Shown here in pieces: positions 1-8,539 of a stretch of DNA of 42,919 nucleotides; positions within the stretch are counted from its first letter, which is position 1; every line of letters starts with the position of its first letter. The position numbers and the translations under genes were made by a program. The notes under the pieces are model-generated. The model was not told where the DNA came from, searched no databases, and saw only the letters and a list, made by a program, of their open reading frames with translations. The stretch is taken from the NCBI GenBank assembly GCA_947303465.1, contig CAMYYI010000017.1:1-42919 (forward strand). The letters run 5' to 3'. Source of the stretch: an uncultured Bacteroidales bacterium. Its GTDB lineage: Bacteria; Bacteroidota; Bacteroidia; Bacteroidales; UBA932.

Positions 1-837
1 ACGATGAAGCAGGCCCTGGAGTGCGAGTGCTGCAGCCAGGAGATCAAGGAACTCGCCGCCAAGTGGCTCGAGGCTCCGAAGGACGCCGCCGTCACCCGCG
101 AGGTCGCGGACAAGATCGTCCCGCTCGCCCAGGAGTGCAGCTGCGACACCTGCAAGAAGCTCGTCGAACTCCAGCACTTCATCCCGTCCCGCAGCCAGTG
201 GATCATCGGTGGTGACGGTGCCTCCTACGACATCGGTTACGGCGGTCTGGACCACGTGCTCGCCAGCGGTGAGAACGTGAACATCCTGGTGCTCGACACC
301 GAGGTGTACTCCAACACCGGCGGCCAGAGCTCCAAGGCCACCCCGGTCGGCGCCATCGCCAAGTTCGCCGCCTCCGGCAAGAAGATCCGCAAGAAGGATC
401 TCGGCATGATGGCCATGAGCTACGGCTACGTCTATGTGGCCCAGGTGGCAATGGGTGCAAGCCCCGTCCAGTACATGAACGCCATCAAGGAGGCCGAGGC
501 CTATGACGGACCTTCGCTCATCATCGCCTACGCACCTTGTATCAACCATGGCCTCAAGGCCGGTATGGGCCTGAGCCAAAAGGAAGAGAAGCTTGCAGTA
601 GAGTGCGGATACTGGCACCTCTACCGCTACAACCCTCTTCTCGAAGAGGCCGGCAAGAACCCGTTCAGCCTGGACAGCAAGGAACCCGACTGGACCAAGT
701 TCCAGGACTTCCTCAAGGGAGAGGTTCGCTTCAGCTCGCTGAGCAAACTCTATCCCGAGAGCGCAGGCGAGTTGCTTGCCAAGACTGAGGAATTCGCAAA
801 GATACGCTACAGCACTTACAAGAAGCTATCTGAATAG
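1..837 (+). CDS. nifJ: Pyruvate:ferredoxin (flavodoxin) oxidoreductase, C-terminal part (5' end outside window)
   Basis: The reading frame is open from base 1, so the true start lies upstream; about 278 residues of a protein normally near 1180 are present. The enzyme oxidatively decarboxylates pyruvate to acetyl-CoA and CO2 and reduces ferredoxin in the cytoplasm. The visible part is the thiamine-diphosphate domain: GGDGASYDIGYGGLDH around residues 70-85, followed by the DTEVYSNTGGQ loop and the YVAQVAMG segment typical of NifJ/PorA. Cysteines near the beginning (CECCS, CSCDTC) fit the linker after the ferredoxin-like domain. Codons in the first ~460 bases end almost only in G or C, as expected for a highly expressed gene; the last ~250 bases are more mixed. 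A strong terminator follows. The family call is secure; the electron carrier is not determinable. Confidence 0.95.
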   Translation, partial: TMKQALECECCSQEIKELAAKWLEAPKDAAVTREVADKIVPLAQECSCDTCKKLVELQHFIPSRSQWIIGGDGASYDIGYGGLDHVLASGENVNILVLDTEVYSNTGGQSSKATPVGAIAKFAASGKKIRKKDLGMMAMSYGYVYVAQVAMGASPVQYMNAIKEAEAYDGPSLIIAYAPCINHGLKAGMGLSQKEEKLAVECGYWHLYRYNPLLEEAGKNPFSLDSKEPDWTKFQDFLKGEVRFSSLSKLYPESAGELLAKTEEFAKIRYSTYKKLSE

Positions 838-860
838 AGTATCTTGTAAACAATTAGAAA

Positions 861-896
861 AGAGACCGGTATTTGTCAGCCGGTCTCTTTTTTTTT
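861..896 (+). terminator. Rho-independent terminator of the PFOR gene
   Basis: A perfect 9-bp stem (agagaccgg 861-869 with ccggtctct 880-888), a 10-base loop and an immediate run of T (887-896). It lies 24 bases after the stop codon, before the promoter of the next gene. Confidence 0.9.
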
Positions 897-908
897 ACAA
901 AAAAACCT

Positions 909-916
909 TACTTTTG
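909..916 (+). promoter_or_regulatory. Bacteroidota -7 promoter box for the 922-2959 operon
   Basis: TACTTTTG matches the Bacteroidota sigma-ABfr consensus TAnnTTTG in every fixed position. Only five bases separate its final G from the ATG at 922, so transcription should begin at or next to the start codon. No clear -33 TTTG box is seen; the upstream stretch is the terminator T-run. Confidence 0.7.
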
Positions 917-921
917 CAGAT

Positions 922-1716
922 ATGAAAAAGATTATTCTCTCAACTGTTTTATTCCTGATGGCGGCATTTACTGCCGGCGCAGATGACATCATTACCAAAA
1001 TCGACGGCGAAAAGATACGTGCAATGGTCATGGAGGTACGCGACAATACCGTAAAGTATAAGCGCATGGACAACCCCAACGGACCGGTATATGTCCTGGA
1101 CCAGTCTGAAATCCGCAGTATAGAATATGAAAACGGACTGGTAGAGGAGTTTGACGAGCCGTCTCCGGAGCCCGAGAAATATTATGCAAACAGGTACGAC
1201 GTACGCTACCGGGACATAGCCGGAATGTACAGACCCCAGGATTATGTAGAGAAGTTCGATGATCCTTATTCCGCTGCAGTATCTGGAATAGCATCCTTCT
1301 TCATTCCCGGCCTGGGACAGTGCCTGGACGGAGAGTGGGGACGTGGACTTGGCATTTTTGCCGGCAACGTAGGCTTTTCCGTGCTGGAAGCGGCCGAGAC
1401 TTCCATTTTCTTTTATTCGGCTGTCCAGGGTGCATCTTACTACCGGGACTACGGGACCTCGAACGGAGTGAGCAACGCTGTCATGACCGCTTCGCTTTGT
1501 GCTGCCATTCTCACCGCTTCCGCCCAGCTGGCTTTCAATATCTGGAATATCTGTGACGCGGTTAATATTGCCAAAGTCAAGAACATGTATTATCAGGACC
1601 TGGGCAGGAACACCGTATCCCTGGATATGAGCCTGGAGCCTCATCTTGCTTTTACACCTTCATACGGAATTGGTCTTCAGCCCGTTGCCGGTCTCAGCCT
1701 GAATCTGCGCTTCTAA
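922..1716 (+). CDS. Secreted/envelope protein with PGLGQ motif (conserved Bacteroidota protein)
   Basis: This 264-residue protein starts with a signal peptide (MKKIILSTVLFLMAAFTAGA, probable cleavage before DD). Residues ~21-75 form the common Bacteroidota module in which a short beta-rich unit ends in a pattern like GPVYVLDQSEIRSIEYENG. The second half carries IPGLGQ near residue 130 and two or three hydrophobic segments (about 115-165 and 185-215), resembling DUF5683/TM2-like proteins, which are predicted inner-membrane or envelope proteins of unknown function. It is first in an operon with the gene at 1733 (16-base gap). The start is fixed by the -7 box five bases upstream. No catalytic motif was recognised. 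Confidence 0.75.
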   Translation: MKKIILSTVLFLMAAFTAGADDIITKIDGEKIRAMVMEVRDNTVKYKRMDNPNGPVYVLDQSEIRSIEYENGLVEEFDEPSPEPEKYYANRYDVRYRDIAGMYRPQDYVEKFDDPYSAAVSGIASFFIPGLGQCLDGEWGRGLGIFAGNVGFSVLEAAETSIFFYSAVQGASYYRDYGTSNGVSNAVMTASLCAAILTASAQLAFNIWNICDAVNIAKVKNMYYQDLGRNTVSLDMSLEPHLAFTPSYGIGLQPVAGLSLNLRF

Positions 1717-1732
1717 TAGCCCCAATCCCGTG

Positions 1733-2959
1733 ATGAAACGCCTGCTGCTGATTGTCCTTCTGTTACTGCTCGGAGTTAGCGTCTTCGGACAGAACGACAC
1801 TCTGCGGTTCAGCGTTCGCGGCGTGGTTCGCGATGCCGAGAACGGACGCCCCCTGCAGGCGGTCGCAGTGGCAATTCCCGGAACCAGGATAGCAGTCATC
1901 ACCAACAGTGACGGAACTTTCGTCATTAAAGCGCCCGAGCAGCCCTCGCAGCTGGACTTCTCCATGCTTGGCTACAGGAATCTCAGGGTAACAGTCCCCG
2001 AGTCACCGTCCAAGGTATTGAGTGTCAGAATGAACAGGAACAGCTTCACCCTGGATGCCGCCACCGTCATAACCGGCGACCCCATGGCAATCATGCTCCT
2101 GGCCATACAGAGAATAAACGACAACTCCACTTCTACTCCCGAGCTGTTCGACTGCTTCTTCCGGGAGACCGTCCAGAAAAGGCAGCGCTTCATCTACGTG
2201 TCGGAGGCTGTTACCAGTGTGTACAAATCCCCGGCCAGGGACATCTTCATCCCGGACAGGGCGGCCGTAGTCAAGAGCCGGTTGCTCACCAGTCCCAGGG
2301 CGTCCGATACACTCGGCGTAAAGATACTCGGCGGTCCTGCGATGGCTGTGGATCTGGATATGGTTAAGAGACGCAGCACCTTGATAGACGAGCAGGAGCT
2401 TGTCAACTATAATCTGGAAATGTTGCTGCCGGAGATGATCAACGACAGAATGCAGTTTGTCATCAAGTTCACCCCCGCAGCGGAGCCGGGGTACGCGCTG
2501 CAGAACGGCCTTGTATATATAGACCGGGAGACTCTGGCTTTCACCAGGATAGAGATGTCCCTTGATATGTCCGACCCCGATCTGGCTACCAGGGCCATGC
2601 TGGTAAAACAGCCGTCAGGCGTGAGATTCCGCCCCAAAGAAATGAGCCTGCTGCTCAACTACAGTACGGACGGCGGCAAAACCAGACTGAGCTATCTCAG
2701 GACACGCTTCCGCTTTAACTGCGACTGGCGTAAGAAGCTGATTGCCACCGATTACACCGTAGTGGCGGAAATGGTTACTACCAACCGCCACGAAGGAGGG
2801 CGCGAACTGCAGATACCCCGCGAGGAAGCATTCAACAGCCGCGACGCCCTTGCAGACAAGACCAGCTACTATCTGGATCCGGATTTCTGGGCCGCCTACA
2901 ACATAATAGAGCCCAGCACCAGCCTGGAGCACGCCATCGGGAGGCTCAAGAAGGACTGA
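1733..2959 (+). CDS. Carboxypeptidase-like regulatory domain envelope protein
   Basis: A 408-residue protein with a signal peptide (MKRLLLIVLLLLLGVSVFGQ) and a CarboxypepD_reg-like beta-sandwich at residues ~28-105, with the typical GVVRDAENGRPL, TNSDGTF and MLGYRNL landmarks. The remaining ~300 residues resemble the periplasmic or outer-membrane-associated tails of Bacteroidota proteins in which this domain precedes a conserved region of unknown function; there is no TonB-plug or barrel signature. A GTG at 1730 is in frame, but the ATG at 1733 gives the canonical signal peptide. It is co-transcribed with the preceding gene and faces the GH3 gene convergently. A role in envelope assembly or surface glycan handling is only a guess. 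Confidence 0.75.
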   Translation: MKRLLLIVLLLLLGVSVFGQNDTLRFSVRGVVRDAENGRPLQAVAVAIPGTRIAVITNSDGTFVIKAPEQPSQLDFSMLGYRNLRVTVPESPSKVLSVRMNRNSFTLDAATVITGDPMAIMLLAIQRINDNSTSTPELFDCFFRETVQKRQRFIYVSEAVTSVYKSPARDIFIPDRAAVVKSRLLTSPRASDTLGVKILGGPAMAVDLDMVKRRSTLIDEQELVNYNLEMLLPEMINDRMQFVIKFTPAAEPGYALQNGLVYIDRETLAFTRIEMSLDMSDPDLATRAMLVKQPSGVRFRPKEMSLLLNYSTDGGKTRLSYLRTRFRFNCDWRKKLIATDYTVVAEMVTTNRHEGGRELQIPREEAFNSRDALADKTSYYLDPDFWAAYNIIEPSTSLEHAIGRLKKD

Positions 2960-2966
2960 TACCCTG

Positions 2967-2985
2967 AGGCCTCCTGCACAGGCCT
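2967..2985. terminator. Possible bidirectional hairpin between convergent genes
   Basis: Two copies of the self-complementary AGGCCT (2967-2972, 2980-2985) can form a 6-bp stem with a 7-base loop between the convergent stop codons at 2959 and 2984. There is no T-run on either side, so intrinsic termination is doubtful. Confidence 0.3.
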
Positions 2986-5170
2986 ACCGCCAATTAAAGG
3001 ATACCGAATTCACCTCAGACGAGGATGGACCGACGGAGAGCAGATACTCGCCGTGCAGAGGAAGCATTTTCTGGTCGGCAGCTGACCACCATGTAAAAGT
3101 ATCGTCAGTGAGCCGGAAACGCACTTTGACAGTTTTACCGGCCGGGATTCGTACGCGCTTCCAGTCGCGGAGGGTACGGATGGGTCCGGAAGGATCGTCG
3201 GGACGGCTGATGTAAAACTGAACGGTTTCCTCGGCATCGCGGGCACCCGTATTCTTTACCGGGACGACCAGGGTCTTGCCCCTGAGCACAGGTTTACCGT
3301 AACTGAAAGCGGTATAGGAGAGGCCGTAGCCGAACGGATATAACGCTTCTCCGCGGAAATAGCGGTACGTATGGCCTTCCATATTATAGTCTTCCACTTC
3401 CGGCAGGTCGGCTACACTGCGATAGAAGGTTACCGGAAGCCGGCCGGACGGCGATACTCGCCCGGTCAGGACATTCATTATTGCCGTTCCGCCCTCCTGC
3501 CCCGGATACCAGGCCTGCAGAATGGCGTCGCAGTTTTCTGTCTCCGGCACCAGGCCCATGGCGCTGCCGGAGAAATTCACCAGCACTATCTTCTTCCCGG
3601 CATCGTGCAATGCGGCAAGAAGGCGTCTCTGGACAGCCGGCAACTCTATGTCCGTGCGGTCTCCCCCGTCGAATCCTGGGATCTCTACGGGCATCTCCTC
3701 CCCTTCTACCTGGGGAGAAATGCCTCCGGCGAAAACCACGAGGTCCACGCCGTCAAACGATTTGAGCAGCTGCTCTACATCGCCTTCGCAGTCGGTAAGG
3801 CCGCATCCGCGCTCATACACCAGATCCGGATACTCTTCTCGCATGGCCTCCAGCAGCGTCACGGTTTCCTTGGGTACAGGATTGTAGTTTCCCCACTGCA
3901 TCTGGGCGTCGTCGGCATTAGGGCCGACCAGGGCGAGCTTGATGCCTTTTGGAAGCGGTAACAGGTCTCCCCTGTTCTGCAGCAGCACCAGCGACTCCTC
4001 CGCCATCTTGAGCGACAGGGCGCGGTGCTCCGGCCCTTCGACCATAGTGGAGTCAAGATCATCCCATGGCGACACTCCGTCCATCTCTCCCAGGCGGAAA
4101 CGGGCCGCAAGAACAGGCAGCAGATTGGAATCCAGCGTCTTCTCGTCCAGAAGGCCCAGATTCACTGCGTCCGGCAGCCCCTGATAAGAAACCCCGCACT
4201 CCATGTTGAGACCGTTCTTAGCAACCGCGGCAGCTGCGGCAGCGCGGGTATCGGTATAGCCGTGACAACCGGGATTGTAGAAATCCGAGATAGCCCAGCA
4301 GTCAGACACCACCAGGCCGTCGTATCCCCATTCGTGCCGTAGAATCGTATCTACCAGGTATGCGTTTGCAGTACAAGGCACTCCCCGGAAACGGTTGTAA
4401 GCTGTCATCACTTCCCTTACTCCGGCGTCTACAAGATCCTTGAATGCAGGGAGATAGGTCTCGCGGAGATCTCTCTCCGAAACTTCCGCATTAAACTTGT
4501 GACGATTGCGCTCGGTGCCGGAATGTACGGCGAAATGCTTGGCGCAGGCATGCAGTTTCTGAACGGGCGCACCTGCAGGGCCCTGGAGCCCGCGAACCAC
4601 GGCAGAACCCATGCGTCCCGTAAGGCAAGGGTCTTCACCATAGGTCTCCATTCCACGCCCCCATCTGGGATCCCTGAAAATATTGATATTGGGAGTCCAA
4701 AAGGTCAGGCCGTTATAGATATCTTCAACTCCGGCATCCGCAGCCATCTTATGCTTTATGCGCGCCTCATCACTTACTGTCGTAAATACCTGCTCCACAA
4801 GGGCCTCGTCGAAAGACGCCGCCATTCCTATCGGCATGGGAAACACAGTTGCACTGCCGTTGCGGGCCACTCCGTGAAGAGCTTCGTTCCACCAGTTGTA
4901 CTGCTTTATCCCCAGACGCGGTATGGCCGGTGACTCATATCTGGACAACGCCGCCTTTTCCTCCAGCGTCAGCCTGGACAGCAAATCCGCAGCCCGCTCC
5001 TCCGCTCTCAGGCTCTTGTCCTGGAAAGGAAGCACCGCCGGCTCACTGTGCCGCTGGCAACTGCTTACAATAAAGCCACCGGAGAGCACTTCGGAGCATA
5101 TCGTACCATTCTGACTAAAAATGCTCAGACAAGTCAGAACAATTATGAAAAAAATCAATTTAGACCTCAT
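2984..5170 (-). CDS. Glycoside hydrolase family 3, beta-xylosidase/beta-glucosidase-like
   Basis: A 728-residue secreted enzyme with an N-terminal hydrophobic signal (MRSKLIFFIIVLTCLSIFS). Domain order is that of GH3: a TIM-barrel (about residues 55-370) with NWWNEALHGVAR, TPNINIFRDPRWGRGMETYGEDP and KHFAVHS, then the catalytic nucleophile Asp290 in LVVSDCWAI, then the alpha/beta sandwich (LALVGPNADD, PVTFY, PFGYGLSY) and a C-terminal fibronectin-like domain (VKNTGARDAEETVQFY). The closest described group is the xylan 1,4-beta-xylosidase type of Bacteroidota GH3, acting on short oligosaccharides in the periplasm or at the surface. It ends the operon, 10 bases after the lipoprotein gene. Exact substrate (xylose versus glucose) cannot be read from the sequence. 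Confidence 0.93.
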   Translation of the reverse strand: MRSKLIFFIIVLTCLSIFSQNGTICSEVLSGGFIVSSCQRHSEPAVLPFQDKSLRAEERAADLLSRLTLEEKAALSRYESPAIPRLGIKQYNWWNEALHGVARNGSATVFPMPIGMAASFDEALVEQVFTTVSDEARIKHKMAADAGVEDIYNGLTFWTPNINIFRDPRWGRGMETYGEDPCLTGRMGSAVVRGLQGPAGAPVQKLHACAKHFAVHSGTERNRHKFNAEVSERDLRETYLPAFKDLVDAGVREVMTAYNRFRGVPCTANAYLVDTILRHEWGYDGLVVSDCWAISDFYNPGCHGYTDTRAAAAAAVAKNGLNMECGVSYQGLPDAVNLGLLDEKTLDSNLLPVLAARFRLGEMDGVSPWDDLDSTMVEGPEHRALSLKMAEESLVLLQNRGDLLPLPKGIKLALVGPNADDAQMQWGNYNPVPKETVTLLEAMREEYPDLVYERGCGLTDCEGDVEQLLKSFDGVDLVVFAGGISPQVEGEEMPVEIPGFDGGDRTDIELPAVQRRLLAALHDAGKKIVLVNFSGSAMGLVPETENCDAILQAWYPGQEGGTAIMNVLTGRVSPSGRLPVTFYRSVADLPEVEDYNMEGHTYRYFRGEALYPFGYGLSYTAFSYGKPVLRGKTLVVPVKNTGARDAEETVQFYISRPDDPSGPIRTLRDWKRVRIPAGKTVKVRFRLTDDTFTWWSAADQKMLPLHGEYLLSVGPSSSEVNSVSFNWR

Positions 5171-5180
5171 AAAAAAAAGC

Positions 5181-5993
5181 TTACCAGTCTTTTATAAAGT
5201 TGTAATTAGTGTCAAATTTCTTCAGATCTTTGAGACTTACAGTCAAAATCATATCCTTTTCCGTAAAAGACTCCTCGGCATCCGGGTTATCGTACTGTTC
5301 AAGCAGCCATGACCAATAGTGCTCAACAGTAACAGGGAAAATAAAAGTCAGCGTAACATTATCGTCAGTATACAATTCTCCAGGAGCACTTGTGGTTACA
5401 AGGCAGAATTCGGTAGGCATCATAGTTCCCACAGAGAAAAAATCCGTAAACCGACTTAGCGAGACATTGGTATCATCAACCACTTTATAATCAGGCCCGG
5501 TACATTTTACCAAGGCGGTTCCGCTATAATAAACAAAAAATGAGGATAAATCATCTCCAGGATTCTTACCGAAAAGCGCCTTGTCTGCATAAACTATTGG
5601 CTTATTCCTGATATAGATGTTGTTTAGAATAACATGGCGTGAGGTTTTGTGCTGTAGAACAGTCTTGTAGTGCTCGACTATAGGGCTAGTACGCTGCCTT
5701 ATTCTCTCAACCACAAATTGTTCCGCTTGAGGCAGCTGCATAACAGGGTAATTTTCGTTGAAAATCCCGATGGGACTAAAACTAATACCAGGAATAGCTT
5801 TACCCCAGCATGACGCAAGGATTGAAACAGCATTCCGATATATTGCTGCTTGCTTTAAAGTCACAGTATCAGGCCACTCTGAATCTAAAATGATAACAGA
5901 GGGGTACTCTCCGTCCTTATGATGCCCGCGACAAGATAATAAGCAGCACGATACTGCAAATGTCGTGAAGAATATGAAGGTTAAACGTCTCAT
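5181..5993 (-). CDS. Lipoprotein of unknown function in glycosidase operon
   Basis: A 270-residue protein with a lipoprotein signal; the lipobox is LLSC with the lipidated Cys at residue 21. No family was recognised. The mature part is rich in aromatic and beta-favouring residues with no repeats and no obvious catalytic motif. Its ATG overlaps the TGA of the GH2 gene by four bases (ATGA), so the two are translationally coupled, and the GH3 gene follows after ten bases. The base composition is visibly more A+T-rich than the enclosing glycosidase genes, suggesting a different history or weaker constraint. By position it could be a glycan-binding surface lipoprotein, but nothing in the sequence proves that. 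Confidence 0.8.
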   Translation of the reverse strand: MRRLTFIFFTTFAVSCCLLSCRGHHKDGEYPSVIILDSEWPDTVTLKQAAIYRNAVSILASCWGKAIPGISFSPIGIFNENYPVMQLPQAEQFVVERIRQRTSPIVEHYKTVLQHKTSRHVILNNIYIRNKPIVYADKALFGKNPGDDLSSFFVYYSGTALVKCTGPDYKVVDDTNVSLSRFTDFFSVGTMMPTEFCLVTTSAPGELYTDDNVTLTFIFPVTVEHYWSWLLEQYDNPDAEESFTEKDMILTVSLKDLKKFDTNYNFIKDW

Positions 5994-8539
5994 AATAAAA
6001 CATTAAAGCCATTGAATAATATTGCGCAGTTATCACATCCTGCAGGGTCAAACGAAACGGAGAGCAGTTTTATCTCCCCGGGCATCAGATGGAAATAGTT
6101 GTCGGAATAATGAACTGGCAGCACAAGGGAGCCGTCGGCATCAATCAGCTTGAGCCGTATCATAAGCGCCGGCACCTCGCCGATGTTGCTCAAACGCACA
6201 TCGTAGCACCCCGGCTCCTTCTCAACGCAAACCGTCTCGACTGACGCCTCCGGCAAGTCGTGAAGGGCCTTCAGGTTACCCTCCTCACGCCCAAGGACGT
6301 AAGTGTTCTCGGAGTACAGCTTGCCGTTTGAATCGGTCAACGTGAGCCTGAGGAAGTAAACATCTGAAATATCCTCCGGAACAGCAACCGGGAAGCATGG
6401 CACCGTTTCATCATCACCGATGCTGAGCTCCTGTTTGCGACTCCAGACCTCACTGCCGGACATATTCCTGATCTCTGCAGATGCGGTAAGCTGCGCGAAG
6501 CATCCGGCATGATAATTCACCACCTCCACGTCTCCCTTCCAGGCATTGTACAGAATATGCAGGGACTCGCAGGCCTTCTTACAGCCGAAGAAGGCGGCCG
6601 TAGGCTCGAAGTACCAGTCGTATGTCTGCCAGACCATAGAGGGCCAGCACGGGTGGCTCATCCAGAGCAGCAGGCCCTGCCGGCATTCGCTGCGCCCCTC
6701 GAACATGGCACGATAACCGTCGTAATTCACCCACTGGGCGTACTCTGAAAACTGCCTGGCGTCCGACGGCTCACCGAATGCCCTGATTATTACCTGGTTG
6801 AAGGTCTCGGTCGCCTGGGCGGAATTCTGCACGCTACCGAGGGTATAATCATGCATCGCATAGGCGGTATTGGGATGCTCCAGGCTGCTGTACGGCTCGA
6901 CATTCTCCTCCCCCAGGGTCCGCACCAGGTTCTCATAATTCATCACCGCCGGCATGCCGCGCTCGCTGTGCATCTCGTCGTGCCCGAATAAATGGAAATA
7001 ATCGCTGTAAGGCCGCACGTTATAAGGGCCGCCGCCGTTGAAGCCGTCTGCCGCAGAATGGGGATGATAATAGAGACCGGGATGCAACTGGGATACCGCT
7101 TTCCGCAGGCACGTGTCTATTGCCTCCGGCGGATAGCCCTCGTTGCGGCCCACATACAGGGCAATGCCCGGATGATTCCGCAGCCTGAGGACATGACGTC
7201 TGGCCGTCTCGTTGAACATCTCCGGGTCTGCAGGATCCGGGCCGTCCCAGGGATTGGCGAGCCAGAAGTCCTGCCATATCATAATACCGTAGCGGTCACA
7301 TGCATCGTAGAACGAACGGTGGGAAGTCATGCCCACCCAGTTGCGTATCATGGTGAAGTTCATCTCCTTATGATAGCGCACCGCGGTATCGTATTCTTCC
7401 GGGCCATACTGCAGCATCAGTTCCGGATAGCCCCAGTTGCCTCCGAATCCGATGAATCTCCTGCCGTTTACATATATCTGAAGCCGCTTGTCCTTCACCC
7501 TGTCCGGATAGCCGCCAGGGATAATTCCCCCGGTAACAGGAGTATGGTCTTCCAGTTTATATTCCATTTGCCGCACCCCGGAACGGAATTCGCGGCGGTC
7601 GGACAACTCACCGTCAGCCATGATGAATTCAAAGGCTACGTCGTAGAGATTCTGCTCCCCATAACCGTTGGGCCACCAGAGCGAAGGGCTCTCGAACAAC
7701 AGGGAGTCGATGCACACCGTTTTTTCTTCATCTCCGTCCAGTTTGATCTCGCGACTGAACTCCACTGGGCCGTAATGTCCCCTGAGCAGTCCTTTCACCG
7801 GCCAGGAAGAATGGTTGGTAAGGCCAGTCTCTGCAAATACGAACGCGCGTGTAGTGTCCGGCAAGGGTAATTCCGTACGCACGAAAGGATTGTCGATGGT
7901 GACGATGCCAGTGCCGTACAGCCACACATCATCACAGATACCTAGGTTGCGCCCGGGAAGAACAGGGATCCAGTCCCACCCTATGGTCGGGTGCATGGTG
8001 GGGTTATCCGCACCCAGCACTCCCCCGTTCGGGCCCGTACTATAAACCGAACGAGATTTCGCAGGGCCGTAATTATCATTATGTATTATCTTGACCTCCA
8101 GCTCGTTACGGCCATTCTTCAGAATCTCGGAGACATCGAAATCCTCGCTCCTGAAAGCTCCGTCGATTCTGCCCAGCGACACTCCGTTCAGCCATACATC
8201 CGCTTTCCAGTTGACGCCCTCGAAATGCAGGAACTGACGGGGGCTGCCTATGCGCGAGCGGAACTCGTATCGGTATATGAAATCGGCGCAGAAAAGCGAA
8301 TCCGGAATACGGAGTACATTGTCGCCGAAGTGAGGGTCCGGCATAAGACCGGCATCCACGTAGCTGCCGAGTACGGTTCCGGGAACTCTAGCCGCAATAA
8401 CAGGGGCTCCGGCACTGTCTTTCTGCAATGTCCAGCCGTCCCCGGATAACAGCTGCACGTCTCCGCCAGCCTTGATTGCAGGATGCGAACAGGTACACAG
8501 CATCATCACGGCCAGTATGCCTAAAAGTCTTGTTCTCAT
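5990..8539 (-). CDS. Glycoside hydrolase family 2, exo-beta-glucosaminidase / endo-beta-mannosidase-like
   Basis: A 849-residue exported enzyme (MRTRLLGILAVMMLCTCS; the Cys near residue 18 may be lipidated). The N-terminal sugar-binding jelly roll contains FEGVNWKADVWLNG; GWDWIPVLPGRNLGI and the WPNGYGEQ region precede the TIM-barrel. The probable acid/base is Glu467 in YVGRNEG and the nucleophile Glu526 in SERGMPA, both in the GH2 clade-A positions. GWDW..PGRN and WQDFWLANPWDGPDP are characteristic of the exo-beta-D-glucosaminidase / mannosylglycoprotein endo-beta-mannosidase branch rather than LacZ. The start is the ATG at 8539, overlapping the preceding stop by four bases; a TTG twelve bases further upstream is less likely. 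Its probable work is removal of mannose or glucosamine from host or plant glycans; specificity is uncertain. Confidence 0.9.
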   Translation of the reverse strand: MRTRLLGILAVMMLCTCSHPAIKAGGDVQLLSGDGWTLQKDSAGAPVIAARVPGTVLGSYVDAGLMPDPHFGDNVLRIPDSLFCADFIYRYEFRSRIGSPRQFLHFEGVNWKADVWLNGVSLGRIDGAFRSEDFDVSEILKNGRNELEVKIIHNDNYGPAKSRSVYSTGPNGGVLGADNPTMHPTIGWDWIPVLPGRNLGICDDVWLYGTGIVTIDNPFVRTELPLPDTTRAFVFAETGLTNHSSWPVKGLLRGHYGPVEFSREIKLDGDEEKTVCIDSLLFESPSLWWPNGYGEQNLYDVAFEFIMADGELSDRREFRSGVRQMEYKLEDHTPVTGGIIPGGYPDRVKDKRLQIYVNGRRFIGFGGNWGYPELMLQYGPEEYDTAVRYHKEMNFTMIRNWVGMTSHRSFYDACDRYGIMIWQDFWLANPWDGPDPADPEMFNETARRHVLRLRNHPGIALYVGRNEGYPPEAIDTCLRKAVSQLHPGLYYHPHSAADGFNGGGPYNVRPYSDYFHLFGHDEMHSERGMPAVMNYENLVRTLGEENVEPYSSLEHPNTAYAMHDYTLGSVQNSAQATETFNQVIIRAFGEPSDARQFSEYAQWVNYDGYRAMFEGRSECRQGLLLWMSHPCWPSMVWQTYDWYFEPTAAFFGCKKACESLHILYNAWKGDVEVVNYHAGCFAQLTASAEIRNMSGSEVWSRKQELSIGDDETVPCFPVAVPEDISDVYFLRLTLTDSNGKLYSENTYVLGREEGNLKALHDLPEASVETVCVEKEPGCYDVRLSNIGEVPALMIRLKLIDADGSLVLPVHYSDNYFHLMPGEIKLLSVSFDPAGCDNCAILFNGFNVLL

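Noticed and set aside
3371..3961. Long open frame opposite the GH3 gene
   Set aside because: It lies wholly antisense to a well-supported GH3 gene and shows no recognisable domain.
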